Assembly: GCF_000661955.1 (NCBI RefSeq) | Contig: NZ_CP007597.1 | Span: 799,605 to 863,604 of the forward strand | DNA length: 64,000 nt | Direction of reading: 5' to 3' | Source: Stenotrophomonas rhizophila | Lineage (GTDB): Bacteria > Pseudomonadota > Gammaproteobacteria > Xanthomonadales > Xanthomonadaceae | In this document: one piece after another, positions 16,119-25,722 of the stretch | How the letters are laid out: each line of letters opens with the position of its first letter | How positions within the stretch are numbered: position 1 is the stretch's first letter | The notes under the pieces: generated by a model | What the model was told of the DNA's origin: nothing | The model's input: the letters and a program-made list of their open reading frames with translations, nothing else | The model's database searches: none | Translations under genes and position numbers: made by a program

Positions 16119-16350
16119 CGACGGCCACCGGCCTCCACCCGGTAGCGACGGCCACTGGCCGTCAACCTCGTTGCAACGAACCACCCCGGTAGTGACGGCC
16201 GCTGGCCGTCAACCTCATTGCAACGATCCATCCGGTAGTGACGGCCGCTGGCCGTCAGCCTCATTGCAACGATCCATCCGGTAGTGACGGCCGCTGGCCG
16301 TCAACCTCATCACAACGAACCACCACGCGTAGCGCCGGGCTCTGCCCGGC
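16116..16350 (+). repeat. Tandem GTAG repeat array, 46-48-bp period
   Basis: Five GTAG heads at 16142, 16189, 16235, 16281 and 16329, preceded by a degenerate GTAA copy at 16116-16118 that is the stop of the upstream gene. Most units read GTAGTGACGGCCGCTGGCCGTC followed by a conserved spacer (AACCTCATTGCAACGAtCCATCC). Spacing is 47, 46, 46 and 48. The spacer is as conserved as the stems, so the array grew by tandem duplication of a whole unit rather than by independent insertions. It ends 21 bases before the next gene. Confidence 0.92.
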
Positions 16351-16371
16351 AACCGCATTACAATGGACCGC

Positions 16372-17028
16372 ATGAGCGAACTCACCGTCCTGATCGCCGA
16401 CGACCACCCTCTGCTGCGCGCGGCCGTCGTCCATTCCCTGCGCCAGTCACTGCCGCAGGCGCAGGTGATCGAAGTGGCCAGTGCCGCCACGCTGGAAACC
16501 GCGCTGGACCAGCACCCGGAAATCGAACTGGTGCTGCTGGACCTGACCATGCCCGGCGCCCGCGGGTTCTCCTCGCTGCTGCACGTACGCGGCGCGCACC
16601 CCGACATCCCGGTGGTCATCGTCTCCTCCAACGACCACCCCCGCGTGATCCGCCGCGCGCAGCAGTTCGGCGCAGCCGGCTTCATCCCCAAATCCGCCCC
16701 CGCCGAAACCATCGGCCAGGCGGTGGCGGCGGTGCTCGATGGCGGGGTCTGGTTCCCGGCCATGGCACCGGAGCGCTCCGAGTCCGACGCGCTGCTCGCC
16801 GCACGCCTGGCCCAGCTCACCCCGCAGCAGTTCCGCGTGCTGCTGTGCCTGGCCGACGGCCTGCTCAACAAACAGATCGCCTACGAACTGGGCCTGGCCG
16901 AGAACACGGTGAAGGTGCACGTCACCGCGATCCTGAAAAAGCTCGAATGCCACAGCCGCACGCAGGCCGCGGTACTGGTGAAGGCGCTGGAGCCGGAAGG
17001 CGATGCCGGCGCGGGCTTGGACGGCTGA
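16372..17028 (+). CDS. NarL/LuxR-family response regulator, ErdR/CrbR-like
   Basis: 218 residues: receiver with IADDHPLL, phosphoacceptor Asp in LVLLDLTMPG and Lys in FIPKSAP, then a LuxR-type helix-turn-helix (LTPQQFRVLLCLADGL ... ENTVKVHVTAILKKL) near residues 145-200. ATG 16372 is preferred over one 9 bases upstream because it begins the receiver strand. The convergent neighbour is a hybrid kinase with the HDLLQPLN-type phosphorylation site that usually partners this regulator type (NahK/ErcS/CrbS families), so they likely form one system controlling the adjacent dicarboxylate genes. The pairing is inference. Confidence 0.85.
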   Translation: MSELTVLIADDHPLLRAAVVHSLRQSLPQAQVIEVASAATLETALDQHPEIELVLLDLTMPGARGFSSLLHVRGAHPDIPVVIVSSNDHPRVIRRAQQFGAAGFIPKSAPAETIGQAVAAVLDGGVWFPAMAPERSESDALLAARLAQLTPQQFRVLLCLADGLLNKQIAYELGLAENTVKVHVTAILKKLECHSRTQAAVLVKALEPEGDAGAGLDG

Positions 17029-17142
17029 CGCGCGCAGGCGAACATCCGCCCATCCCTCACGAGTGGCAAAGGTGCGATGCGTAGACCGAGGTAGGGTCGC
17101 ATCCCAATCGACCGCCGATGACCCTCGCAGCGTTCGGTGATG

Positions 17143-17249
17143 GCATGACCTGTGTCGAAGGCGGCTTCGTCGCAGGTCATGCGTTCGCCGTGCGGATCGG
17201 CAGGGCCGGCGGTCGTTTGGGAACCGACCCTACCGGCATTTCGGGTCGG
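17143..17249. other. Two strong inverted repeats between convergent regulator and kinase genes
   Basis: GCATGACCTG (17143-17152) and CAGGTCATGC (17173-17182) form a perfect 10-bp stem with a nested GAAG/CTTC. A second stem, CCGACCC (17224-17230) with GGGTCGG (17243-17249), follows. Neither has a T-run, so they may be factor-assisted terminators or remnants of a repeat family. The rest of 17029-17266 has no recognisable gene. Confidence 0.55.
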
Positions 17250-17266
17250 AGATAGGTGTAGCCGCT

Positions 17267-19912
17267 TTATGCCCTGTGTCTTACCAACAACTGTGTCATC
17301 AACGCCCGCAGTGCCGGCGGCCGTACCGGCTTGGACAGGAACCCCCACCCGTTCTCTGCTGCCTGCGCCTTCAACGCGTCGTCGCGTTCGGCGGTGACCA
17401 GGATCACCGGCGGGCGCGCCTGCCACAGGTCGCACAGGTGGTCGTACAGGTCCGGGCCGTGCCACTGGCCCATGCGCACGTCCAGCAGCAGCAACTGCGG
17501 CACGTTGAGTGCCGAGGCGATCTCCAGCGCGGCCTGCGGGCCGTCGGCCAGCTCCACCGCGCAGCCCCAGCGCTCCAGCAGCGCGCGGGTGGCGGCGCAC
17601 ACGCGCGGGTCGTCATCGATGCTCCACACCCGGCAATGCCGCAGCGGGCTGTCATCGCCGGCGTCAGCCGCCACGGCCGGCACCGGCGTCGGTGCCGGAA
17701 TGGCCGCCGCATCGCCCAGCGGCACGCTCACCGCGAACACACTGCCGCGGCCCAGCGTGGAGTGCAGGTGGATGCCATGACCCAGCAGGCGGCCGATGCG
17801 TTCGACGATGGCCAGGCCCAGCCCGGCACCGCGCTCCTGTTCGACACCGTCGTCCAGGCGGCGGAACTCTTCGAAGATCTCGCCCTGCAGGCTCTCCGGA
17901 ATGCCCGGGCCCTGGTCGTGCACTTCGATGCGCAGCTGGTCGCCCACGCGCCGACAGCCCAGCAGCACGCGCCCGCGCGGGGTGTAACGCAGCGCGTTGG
18001 AGAGGAAGTTCTGCAGGATGCGACGCAACAGCGCCTCGTCGCTGACCACCACCGCGCGGGTGTCCACCCAGCGCAGCTGCAGGCCACGGCTGTCGGCGGC
18101 AATGCCGAATTCGCGCGCCAGCGTTTCCAGCAGCGGCGACAGTGCGAAGGCCTGCACCTGGGTCTGCAAGGCGCCCGATTCCAGCCGTGAAATATCCAGC
18201 AGGCTGGTCAGAATCGCATCCTGCGCGGCCAGCGCCGCATCCACGTGCTCGCTCAACTCACGTGCATCACCGGCCAGCTTGCCGCGCAGCACCGACACGA
18301 ACATGCGCGCGGCGTTCAGCGGCTGCAGCAGGTCGTGCACCGCCGAGGCCACGAAGCGGCTCTTGTAGCGGTTGGCCCGCTCGGCCTCGCGGCGCGCCTC
18401 GTCCAGGTCGCGGGTGCGCTCGGCCACGCGGTGTTCCAGCGCATCGGCCAGCGAGCGCAGTTCGCGCGCGGTATTCTTGTAGGCGGTGATATCGGCGTAG
18501 CTGGTGACAAAGCCGCCATCGGGCAGCGGATTGCCGCGAATCTCCAGCACGGTGCCGTCGTCTTTCTCGCTCTCGCGCATGTGCGGGCGGCCGCTGCGCA
18601 GGTGGTTCAAGCGGCGCTCGATGGCCTCGTCGATCGGCCCTGGCCCCAGCAACCCGCGGCGCGCGTTGTAGCGGAAGATCTCCTCGATGGGGCGACCTTC
18701 GCGGATCAAGCCGGCCGGGAACTTGAACAGTTCCAGGTAGCGCGCATTCCACGCCACCAGCTTCTGCGTGTTGTCGATCACCACGACGCCCTGCGGCAGG
18801 TGCGCCAGACTGCGGCTGAGCCCGCTGTCGGCCTGCTGGGCGGCCTGCAGCACGCCATCCTGCGCGGTGCGCAGCTCCTCGGCATGTTGGGCCAGCACGC
18901 TTTCCAGCTCGCGTCGGCTGCGCTGCCGATGCGCATCCAGGCGCCTCCGCTGCTGCACGAACAGCACCAGGAAGCCCAGCGCCAGCCACGCCGCGCCGCC
19001 GCCGATGGCCGCACTGCGCCCGGCGCTGGTGGCCGCGCCGGCATCGTGCAGCAGGTGCAGGTTCCAGTGTTCCTCGGGCAGCGCCAGGCTCTGCCACAGC
19101 ATCGGCCCGGCCAGCAGGGGGTCGAGCAGGCGCACCATGCGCCCGCCGTTCTCAAGCACATCCTCGGTGCGGACCCGCAGCGGTTGCAGCGAGCGGTCGG
19201 CGTACTGCCGCGCCTCCAGCATCTCGCGGCGCTCGCCCGGCCCCAGCGGGCGCAGCAGGCGGTAACGCCAGGCATCGCGGTTGGCCAGGAACACCACGTC
19301 GTGCTCGTCGCTGGCCAGCACCACGTCCGGGCTGGACAGCCATTCCTGTTCCAGCGCCGACAACTCGATCTTGATCACCACCACGCCCATGCGGCGACCG
19401 TCTTCCTCGATGGCCTGGGACAGGAAGTAGCCGGGCACGCCGGTGGTCATGCCGATGCCGTAGAAGCGGCCCCGGCCGGTGGCCAGCGCCTGGCGGTAAT
19501 AGGGGCGGTAGCTGTAGTCCTCGCCCACGTTGCTGCTGGGCTGGTCCCAGTTGCTGGCGGCCACGGCCACGCCGTCGTGGCCGACCAAGGTCAGGGTGGA
19601 GGCGCGGGTGACCTGGTTGGCGCGCTGCAGTTTCAGGTTGAGGCGCTGCCGGGCGGCGGCATCGGGCACCTGCAGCAGCGCGCGGCGCAGGTCCGGGTCC
19701 AGTGCCAGCACCTGCGGCAAGGTGCCGAAGCGGTCGATGCGTTGTTGCAGGCCCTGGCCGTACAGTTCCAGCTGGCGCTGCACCTGCGCGCTTTCGGTGG
19801 CCAGTGCACGTCGCCACGCATAGTGCCCGGCGGCGGCCGCGCACAGCACGGTACCGCCGATCATCAGCAGCAGGGTCAACAACAGGGTGCGGTGGCGGCC
19901 GAGCCAGTACAT
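17267..19912 (-). CDS. Membrane-bound hybrid sensor histidine kinase/response regulator
   Basis: 881 residues. TM1 (LLTLLLMIGGTVLCAAAAG) and TM2 (AWLALGFLVLFVQ, near residue 310) bracket a periplasmic sensor of about 260 residues of the dCache/DctB type, with the characteristic GRGRFYGIGMTTGVPGYFLS and VVVIKIELSALE segments. A coiled linker, a PAS domain (VVVIDNTQKLVAWNARYLELF), HisKA with ASAVHDLLQPLNAARMF (phospho-His), HATPase (NFLSNALRYTP, HDQGPGIP, GLGLAIVERIG) and a C-terminal receiver (VWSIDDDP, LLLLDVRMG) follow. The DctB-like sensor and position beside dctA suggest C4-dicarboxylate sensing. It likely passes phosphate to the LuxR-type regulator encoded convergently; the substrate is inferred. 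Confidence 0.9.
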   Translation of the reverse strand: MYWLGRHRTLLLTLLLMIGGTVLCAAAAGHYAWRRALATESAQVQRQLELYGQGLQQRIDRFGTLPQVLALDPDLRRALLQVPDAAARQRLNLKLQRANQVTRASTLTLVGHDGVAVAASNWDQPSSNVGEDYSYRPYYRQALATGRGRFYGIGMTTGVPGYFLSQAIEEDGRRMGVVVIKIELSALEQEWLSSPDVVLASDEHDVVFLANRDAWRYRLLRPLGPGERREMLEARQYADRSLQPLRVRTEDVLENGGRMVRLLDPLLAGPMLWQSLALPEEHWNLHLLHDAGAATSAGRSAAIGGGAAWLALGFLVLFVQQRRRLDAHRQRSRRELESVLAQHAEELRTAQDGVLQAAQQADSGLSRSLAHLPQGVVVIDNTQKLVAWNARYLELFKFPAGLIREGRPIEEIFRYNARRGLLGPGPIDEAIERRLNHLRSGRPHMRESEKDDGTVLEIRGNPLPDGGFVTSYADITAYKNTARELRSLADALEHRVAERTRDLDEARREAERANRYKSRFVASAVHDLLQPLNAARMFVSVLRGKLAGDARELSEHVDAALAAQDAILTSLLDISRLESGALQTQVQAFALSPLLETLAREFGIAADSRGLQLRWVDTRAVVVSDEALLRRILQNFLSNALRYTPRGRVLLGCRRVGDQLRIEVHDQGPGIPESLQGEIFEEFRRLDDGVEQERGAGLGLAIVERIGRLLGHGIHLHSTLGRGSVFAVSVPLGDAAAIPAPTPVPAVAADAGDDSPLRHCRVWSIDDDPRVCAATRALLERWGCAVELADGPQAALEIASALNVPQLLLLDVRMGQWHGPDLYDHLCDLWQARPPVILVTAERDDALKAQAAENGWGFLSKPVRPPALRALMTQLLVRHRA

Positions 19913-19968
19913 GGCGGCAGTCTACGGGTGTGCGGCGGGCGCGGTGTACACGCCCGCCGCGATGCCGA

Positions 19969-21135
19969 TCAGAAGTGCATCTGGGCGCGCAGCTCGAAGA
20001 TTTCCGGCGTGGTATGCACGCCACGACGGCTCGCATCCGCCTTCACGTAGTTGGCCTGGAACTTGAAGTGGCTGGTGAGGTACCAGTTGGCGCCCAGGGT
20101 CCAATCGTGCTGGCGGCCACCGAAGACATCGGCGTCGTCCAGGTCCAGGCGGCTGTAACGGGCCACCAGTTCCACCGCGCCGTAGTCATGGGCCGGCTTG
20201 ATGTTGGCTACCGCGCCGGCGTTGTACGGACGCGATTCCCCGGTGAGCACCCAGCTGGCCATGGCGTACTGGCCGTTGCCGGTGTAGTCCGGCTTGCCTT
20301 CACGGGTGACGGTGGTCTGCAGCGCTTCGGCCTGCACCGAGAACGGGCCGCGGATCCAGATGCCTTCCAGGCCGGTACGGCGGATCTGGTCGGCAGTGGC
20401 CAGCGCGCCCGAATCCACCAGGCGGATGTCGGTCAGGCCGGCTTCCGGGCGGGCGCGCAGGCGGGCGCTGGCGTCGTGGTGCACATCGCGGCCATCGCGG
20501 TAGCCGCGCGGGTTTTCCTGCGAGTAGGCCAGGCCCAGGTGCAGCACGTCGCCGGCGGCCTTGACCGGGGTCCACACCGCACGCACGGCCTGGGTGGTGC
20601 CGGGGTTGTCGCCCTGCAGATCCTTGCCGCCGTAGGCGCCCGCCTGCAGGAGGTACTGCGGGCGCTCCAGCACCCATTCGGCACCGGTGCGGCGGCCTTC
20701 GTAGAACGCCTGCACGGGCAGGGCGGTTTCCAGGAAGCTGCCGGCGCGCGAGGAAGTGCCCGCATCCAGGCCCACCGGGGTCTTCATGTAGCCGAAGCGG
20801 AAGCGGCCGATGTCGCTGCCGAAGAAGGCCTTGCTCTCAAAACGCACGAACACGTCCAGCCAGGTGTCGGCCTGGAAGTCGTAGTACACCATCGCGTCGT
20901 ACACGCCCTTCTTCTTCAGGGTGGCGCCGAATTCCTTGCGGCGCACCGCGTCATCGTCTTCGATGCCGCTGTTGCCGGAAAAATCGTTGAGGTCGTAAGC
21001 GATGTTGGCGGTGGCGGCCAGTTCGGTGCCATCGCTGAAGGCGACCTTGGTCGGCCAGTTGTCGAAATCGGCGGCCGAAGCCAGGGCGGGGGTAGCAGCC
21101 AGGCACAGGGCCAGCAGGGTCGGGGTCGGGCGCAT
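19969..21135 (-). CDS. OprO/OprP-family porin, probably for dicarboxylates
   Basis: 388 residues with a signal peptide (LLALCLAATPALASA-AD). The barrel includes DDDAVRRKEFGATLKKKGVYD, FRFGYMKTPVGLD and WTLGANWYLTSHFKFQANY, and ends QMHF with C-terminal Phe. The domain plan matches the porin at 11620-12804, but the two are diverged in sequence. It is divergent from dctA across a 314-bp region and lies 56 bases from the start of the hybrid kinase gene, on the same strand. Outer-membrane diffusion of C4-dicarboxylates to DctA is the contextual guess; the family name phosphate-selective should not be taken literally. Confidence 0.88.
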   Translation of the reverse strand: MRPTPTLLALCLAATPALASAADFDNWPTKVAFSDGTELAATANIAYDLNDFSGNSGIEDDDAVRRKEFGATLKKKGVYDAMVYYDFQADTWLDVFVRFESKAFFGSDIGRFRFGYMKTPVGLDAGTSSRAGSFLETALPVQAFYEGRRTGAEWVLERPQYLLQAGAYGGKDLQGDNPGTTQAVRAVWTPVKAAGDVLHLGLAYSQENPRGYRDGRDVHHDASARLRARPEAGLTDIRLVDSGALATADQIRRTGLEGIWIRGPFSVQAEALQTTVTREGKPDYTGNGQYAMASWVLTGESRPYNAGAVANIKPAHDYGAVELVARYSRLDLDDADVFGGRQHDWTLGANWYLTSHFKFQANYVKADASRRGVHTTPEIFELRAQMHF

Positions 21136-21449
21136 GGACGTGCAGCTCTCTCTTTGAGACGGGACAGGACAACAACGGCCGCTGCGCCGGAAACTGTTGC
21201 CCAGCCGGCCGCGCGCGCGTCACTTGCCGCCGTGGGGGAGGGCGGTGTGGGGCGCAGTGTAGGCACCCAACGCCACCTGAACCGGGGGGCTAGTACCAAT
21301 AGGTTATCTGCGTGGCGGTGACTCGCGCGTACAAATGCGTCCATCCGCCGCAACCCCCGACACACGATCCGGGCTGCGGTGTTGCCCACGGAACCGGCCC
21401 GCACCCCCTGCAGGCCGGACGCGCCGATACCGTCCCTCCGGAGTCCGCC
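21136..21449. promoter_or_regulatory. Divergent porin/dctA control region
   Basis: 314 bases without a credible gene. GGGGGGCTAGTACCAATAGGT (about 21281-21301) is the only AT-containing island in a GC-rich stretch and is a candidate regulator or core promoter site; no consensus sigma-54 site (GG-N10-GC with TTGC) was found. A good ribosome site (CCTCCGGAGTCCGCC) precedes the dctA ATG. Confidence 0.4.
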
Positions 21450-22799
21450 ATGCACATTCCCACCGCCGCCCCCGTCGCGGCCAAGCCGCTGCCGTTCTAC
21501 CGCCAACTGTATTTCCAGGTGGTGGTGGCGATCGTCCTTGGCGCCATCCTGGGCCACTTCGAGCCGGCCTTTGCCGAATCGCTGAAGCCGCTGGGCGATG
21601 CCTTCATCAAGCTGGTGAAGATGATCATCGCCCCGGTCATCTTCCTGACCATCGTCACCGGCATCGCCGGCATGACCCACCTGCGCACGGTCGGCCGGGT
21701 GTTCGCCAAGTCGATGGCCTACTTCCTGTTCTTCTCCACCCTGGCCCTGATCGTGGGCATGGTGGTGGCGCACGTGGTCCAGCCCGGCGCCGGCATGAAC
21801 ATCAACCCGGCCGACCTGGACCAGACCGCGGTCCACAGCTACGTGGAAAAGTCCCATGAGCTGACCCTGACCGGCTTTGCGATGGACATCATCCCGGCCA
21901 CCCTGGTCAGCGCCTTCGTCGATGGCAACATCCTGCAGGTGCTGTTCGTGGCGGTCCTGTTCGGCGTGGCCCTGGCCCTGACCGGTGCCAAGGGCCGCCC
22001 GGTGCTGACCTTCCTGGAGGCGCTGACCGCCCCGGTGTTCCGCCTGGTCCACATCCTGATGAAGGCCGCCCCGATCGGCGCCTTCGGTGCCATCGCCTTC
22101 ACCATCGGCAAGTACGGGGTGGGCTCGCTGGTCAACCTGGCCTGGCTGGTGGGCTCGTTCTACCTCACCGCCTTCCTGTTCGTGGCGGTCATCCTGGGCG
22201 TGGTCTGCCGCCTGTGCGGGTTCTCGGTGTTCAAGCTGGCCCGCTACCTGAAGGCTGAATTGCTGCTGGTGCTGGGCACCTCCTCGTCGGAGTCGGCGCT
22301 GCCGTCGCTGATGGAGAAGATGGAGCGCGCCGGCTGCGCCAAGTCGGTGGTGGGCCTGGTGGTGCCCACGGGTTACTCGTTCAACCTGGACGGCACCAAC
22401 ATCTACATGACCCTGGCCGCACTGTTCATCGCCCAGGCCACCAACACCGAACTGACCCTGGGCCACCAGATCGCGCTGCTGCTGGTGGCGATGCTGAGCT
22501 CCAAGGGCGCCGCCGGCGTCACCGGTGCCGGCTTCATCACGCTGGCCGCCACCCTGGCCGTGGTGCCGGAAGTGCCGGTGGCCGGCATGGCGCTGATCCT
22601 GGGCGTGGATCGCTTCATGAGCGAATGCCGCTCGCTGACCAACTTCATCGGCAATGCCGTGGCCACCGTGGTGGTGTCGCGCTGGGAAGGCGCGCTGGAC
22701 CGCGACCGCCTGGCGCTGGCGCTGGACGGCCGCGAGGCCGAACTGCCGGCGCTGACCACCGACGACCTGCCGTCGCCGCTGACCGCCCCGGCCCGCTGA
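21450..22799 (+). CDS. dctA: C4-dicarboxylate transporter DctA
   Basis: 449 residues, the family length, of the dicarboxylate/amino acid:cation symporter (DAACS) fold. Seen are [33 protein letters not shown] (hairpin HP1 serine-rich motif), [18 protein letters not shown] (TM7) and [14 protein letters not shown] (HP2). DctA takes up succinate, fumarate and malate with protons or sodium. ATG 21450 is supported by GGAG upstream; a frame extension to 21312 lacks any. Neighbours (sensor kinase, porin, malic enzyme) form a dicarboxylate utilisation module. A terminator follows at 22826. Confidence 0.96.
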   Translation: MHIPTAAPVAAKPLPFYRQLYFQVVVAIVLGAILGHFEPAFAESLKPLGDAFIKLVKMIIAPVIFLTIVTGIAGMTHLRTVGRVFAKSMAYFLFFSTLALIVGMVVAHVVQPGAGMNINPADLDQTAVHSYVEKSHELTLTGFAMDIIPATLVSAFVDGNILQVLFVAVLFGVALALTGAKGRPVLTFLEALTAPVFRLVHILMKAAPIGAFGAIAFTIGKYGVGSLVNLAWLVGSFYLTAFLFVAVILGVVCRLCGFSVFKLARYLKAELLLVLGTSSSESALPSLMEKMERAGCAKSVVGLVVPTGYSFNLDGTNIYMTLAALFIAQATNTELTLGHQIALLLVAMLSSKGAAGVTGAGFITLAATLAVVPEVPVAGMALILGVDRFMSECRSLTNFIGNAVATVVVSRWEGALDRDRLALALDGREAELPALTTDDLPSPLTAPAR

Positions 22800-22825
22800 T
22801 ACCCGTTTGATGCGTGCGTGTGTTG

Positions 22826-22868
22826 CAGGGCCTGCACCGTCCCCCCGGATGGCAGGCCCTGATTTTTT
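22826..22868 (+). terminator. Rho-independent terminator after dctA
   Basis: CAGGGCCTGC (22826-22835) pairs with GCAGGCCCTG (22852-22861), a perfect 10-bp stem with a 16-base loop, followed by ATTTTTTC. Confidence 0.92.
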
Positions 22869-23046
22869 CATTGACGTACCGCCGCTGATGCGGGTTGTCA
22901 TCGCACTGCGCCACGCTGCGCATACGCTGCCGAACGGCGCCGATATGTGCGGTTGCAGCATGATCGCGACAGCGTAGCGACAGGTCCATCCACGCCAACG
23001 GGGGTATGATCCCCTGTTCCTCTCGCCCATTCATCTGCAGAAAGCG

Positions 23047-25338
23047 ATGTCCAACGAAGATTTCAAACAGGCTGCCCTCGATTACCACCGCATGTCGCCG
23101 CCGGGCAAGATCCGCGTCGCAGCGACCAAGCCGATGCTGACCCAGCGTGATCTGTCGTTGGCGTACTCGCCGGGCGTGGCACACGCCTGCGAGGCGATCA
23201 TGGCCGACCCGCAGCAGGCCAGCGAACTGACCGCCCGCGGCAACCTCGTCGCCGTCATTTCCAACGGCACCGCCGTGCTGGGCTTGGGCAACATCGGCCC
23301 GCTGGCCGGCAAGCCGGTGATGGAAGGCAAGGGCGTGCTGTTCCAGAAGTTCGCCGGCATCGATGTGTTCGACATCGAGATCGACGAGAACGACCCGGAC
23401 AAGCTGGTCGACATCATCGCCTCGCTGGAGCCGACCTTCGGCGGCATCAACCTGGAAGACATCAAGGCCCCGGAGTGCTTCATCGTCGAGCGCAAGCTGC
23501 GCGAGCGCATGAACATCCCGGTGTTCCATGACGACCAGCACGGCACGGCGATCATCGTCGGTGCCGCGGTGCTCAACGCCATGGTCGTGACCGGCAAGCG
23601 GATCGAAGACGTCAAGCTGGCCACCACCGGCATGGGCGCGGCGGGTATCTCCTGCGTCAACATGCTGGTGTCGCTCGGCCTGAAGAAGGAAAACATCCTG
23701 GCCTTCGACCGCGACGGCGTGATCCACACCGGCCGCACCGACCTGGACCCGGAAAAGGCGCGTTACGCACGCGACACCGACAAGCGCACGCTGGCCGAGA
23801 TCGTCGACGGCGCGGACATCTTCCTGGGCCTGTCGGCCCCGGGCATCCTCACCGCGGACATGGTCAAGACCATGGCCAAGGACCCGGTGATCTTCGCGCT
23901 GGCCAACCCGACCCCGGAAATCATGCCGGAAGTGGCCCGTTCGGTGCGTCCGGACGCGCTGATCGGCACCGGCCGTTCGGACTACCCGAACCAGATCAAC
24001 AACGTGCTGTGCTTCCCGTACCTGTTCCGCGGTGCGCTGGACGTGGGCGCCACGGCGATCAACGAAGAAATGAAGATCGCCTGCGTGCACGCGATCGCCG
24101 CGATGGCGCGCCGCGAGGCCAGCGACCTGGGCTCGGCCTATGGCGATGAGACCCCGAGCTTCGGCCGCGATTACCTGATTCCGCGTCCGTTCGACCGCCG
24201 CCTGCTGGTGGAGCTGTCGGCCGCCGTGGCGCAGGCTGCGATGGATTCGGGCGTGGCGACCCGCCCGGTGGCCGACATGGGTGCCTACCGCGAGAAGCTG
24301 GCCCAGTTCGTCTACCGCACCAGCCTGATGATGAAGCCGGTGTACGACCGTGCGCGCGCCGACAAGCAGCGCGTGGTGTACGCCGAAGGCGAAGAGGAAG
24401 TGGTGCTGCGCGCGGTGCAGAACGTGGTGGATGAAGGGCTGGCCCGTCCGATCCTGATCGGCCGCCCGGACGTCATCGAATCGCGCGTGGAGCGCCTGGG
24501 CCTGCGCATGAAGGCCGGTGATGATTTCGACATCACCAACATCAACGACGATCCGCGCTTCAACGAGTACTGGCAGTACTACCACAACCTCACCGGGCGT
24601 CGCGGCGTGACCGTGGCGGCGGCCAAGAACCTGATGCGTTCGCGGCCGACGTTGATTGCCGCGGTGATGGTGGCGCGCGGCGAAGCCGATGCCATGCTCA
24701 CCGGCGTGGTGGGCCGCTTCCACAAGAAGCTGGGCTACGTGCGCAGCGTGCTGCCGCTGGAATCGAAGGTGACCTCGACCTCGGCGATGACCGGCGTGAT
24801 CAACCAGCAGGGCGTGTTCTTCTTCGTGGACACCCACGTGCAGGAAGACCCGACCGCCGAGCAGATCTGCGAAGCGACCCTGCAGGCGGCCTACCGCATG
24901 AAGCTGTTCGGCATTGAACCGAAGGTGGCGCTGCTGTCGCACTCCAACTTCGGCAGCCACGATTCCCGCGACGCGCTGAAGATGCGCACCGTGCGTTCGC
25001 TGCTGCTCAAGCGCAACCCGCGTTTGAACGTGGACGGTGAAATGCAGGGCGACACCGCCTGGGACGAGGCACTGCGCCAGAAGCTGCTGCCCGACAGCAC
25101 GCTGAAGGGCCGCGCCAACCTGTTCGTGCTGCCCAACCTGGAAGCGGCCAACATCGCCTACAACCTGGTGCGCGTGTTCACCGACGGCGTGGCGATCGGC
25201 CCGATCCTGATGGGCGTGGCCAAGCCGGTGCACATCCTGACCACCAGCGCGACCTCGCGCCGCGTGCTCAACATGACCGCCATCGCGGCCGTGGATGCGC
25301 AGATCCGCAAGCAGTTGGAGGCGGAGAAGAACGCCTAA
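23047..25338 (+). CDS. maeB: NADP-dependent malic enzyme with phosphotransacetylase-like C-terminal domain
   Basis: 763 residues, the length of MaeB. The N-terminal half (about 1-430) has the malic domain ([34 protein letters not shown]) and a nucleotide-binding domain with [15 protein letters not shown]. The C-terminal half (about 430-763) is the PTA-like regulatory domain ([32 protein letters not shown]), which in MaeB binds acetyl-CoA as an inhibitor and is not itself active. The enzyme oxidatively decarboxylates malate to pyruvate and makes NADPH. Placed after dctA, it supplies pyruvate during growth on dicarboxylates. A terminator separates it from dctA, so it has its own promoter in 22870-23046. 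Confidence 0.96.
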   Translation: MSNEDFKQAALDYHRMSPPGKIRVAATKPMLTQRDLSLAYSPGVAHACEAIMADPQQASELTARGNLVAVISNGTAVLGLGNIGPLAGKPVMEGKGVLFQKFAGIDVFDIEIDENDPDKLVDIIASLEPTFGGINLEDIKAPECFIVERKLRERMNIPVFHDDQHGTAIIVGAAVLNAMVVTGKRIEDVKLATTGMGAAGISCVNMLVSLGLKKENILAFDRDGVIHTGRTDLDPEKARYARDTDKRTLAEIVDGADIFLGLSAPGILTADMVKTMAKDPVIFALANPTPEIMPEVARSVRPDALIGTGRSDYPNQINNVLCFPYLFRGALDVGATAINEEMKIACVHAIAAMARREASDLGSAYGDETPSFGRDYLIPRPFDRRLLVELSAAVAQAAMDSGVATRPVADMGAYREKLAQFVYRTSLMMKPVYDRARADKQRVVYAEGEEEVVLRAVQNVVDEGLARPILIGRPDVIESRVERLGLRMKAGDDFDITNINDDPRFNEYWQYYHNLTGRRGVTVAAAKNLMRSRPTLIAAVMVARGEADAMLTGVVGRFHKKLGYVRSVLPLESKVTSTSAMTGVINQQGVFFFVDTHVQEDPTAEQICEATLQAAYRMKLFGIEPKVALLSHSNFGSHDSRDALKMRTVRSLLLKRNPRLNVDGEMQGDTAWDEALRQKLLPDSTLKGRANLFVLPNLEAANIAYNLVRVFTDGVAIGPILMGVAKPVHILTTSATSRRVLNMTAIAAVDAQIRKQLEAEKNA

Positions 25339-25360
25339 GGTGTTCTTCCCCCTGCAGTTG

Positions 25361-25393
25361 CCAAAACGCGCCCTTCGGGGCGCGTTTTGGTTT
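25361..25393 (+). terminator. Rho-independent terminator after maeB
   Basis: CCAAAACGCGCC-CTTC-GGGGCGCGTTTTGG, a 12-bp stem (with CTTCG tetraloop character) followed by TTT, 22 bases after the maeB stop. The A/T ends of the stem allow function in both directions. Confidence 0.85.
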
Positions 25394-25408
25394 CGCGCCG
25401 CGAAACCG

Positions 25409-25695
25409 GTAGCTACCGACCGTTGGTGGGCAGGCGTTCTGCTCTGCCACACGCACGCCGCACCCCGGTCACCCGCCTGCAACCTGCCGAGGGCCCAATA
25501 CCCCCACGCGGCCCGGCCGCGGCGGCGGGCTACCGGCTCCCGCCGCCCTGGGCCCGACCAGATCCCCTTGAGAGTCCGGAGCCGTGCCATGCGCCATCGA
25601 ATGACCCGACGCTATTTCCAGCAGTTGTTCGCGTTGTATGCCGGCTTGGTGGGCGCGCGCTGACCCACGAAAGCGTACCGACCCACGGTCGGTAC
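25409..25695. repeat. Degenerate GTAG unit and GTACCGACC palindrome in the maeB-peptidase gap
   Basis: A worn GTAG unit (GTAGCTACCGACCGTTGGTGGG, about 25409-25430) and a clean palindrome GTACCGACC-CAC-GGTCGGTAC (25675-25695) lie either side of a possible small open frame (25589-25663). The remainder of 25394-25722 has no recognisable gene. Confidence 0.55.
25589..25663 (+). CDS. Possible 24-residue small protein
   Basis: ATG at 25589 is preceded by GTCCGGAGCCGTGCC, with a GGAG at good spacing, and the frame runs 24 codons to TGA. The peptide begins MRHRMTRRYFQQ and continues with a hydrophobic LFALYAGLVGAR, a basic amphipathic or single-pass profile seen in small membrane proteins. It falls in an otherwise non-coding gap. 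No homologue is recalled. Support is only the ribosome site and the composition. Confidence 0.3.
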   Translation: MRHRMTRRYFQQLFALYAGLVGAR

Positions 25696-25722
25696 CCGCC
25701 GCCCCCTCGCCCAGCGGTCGTC

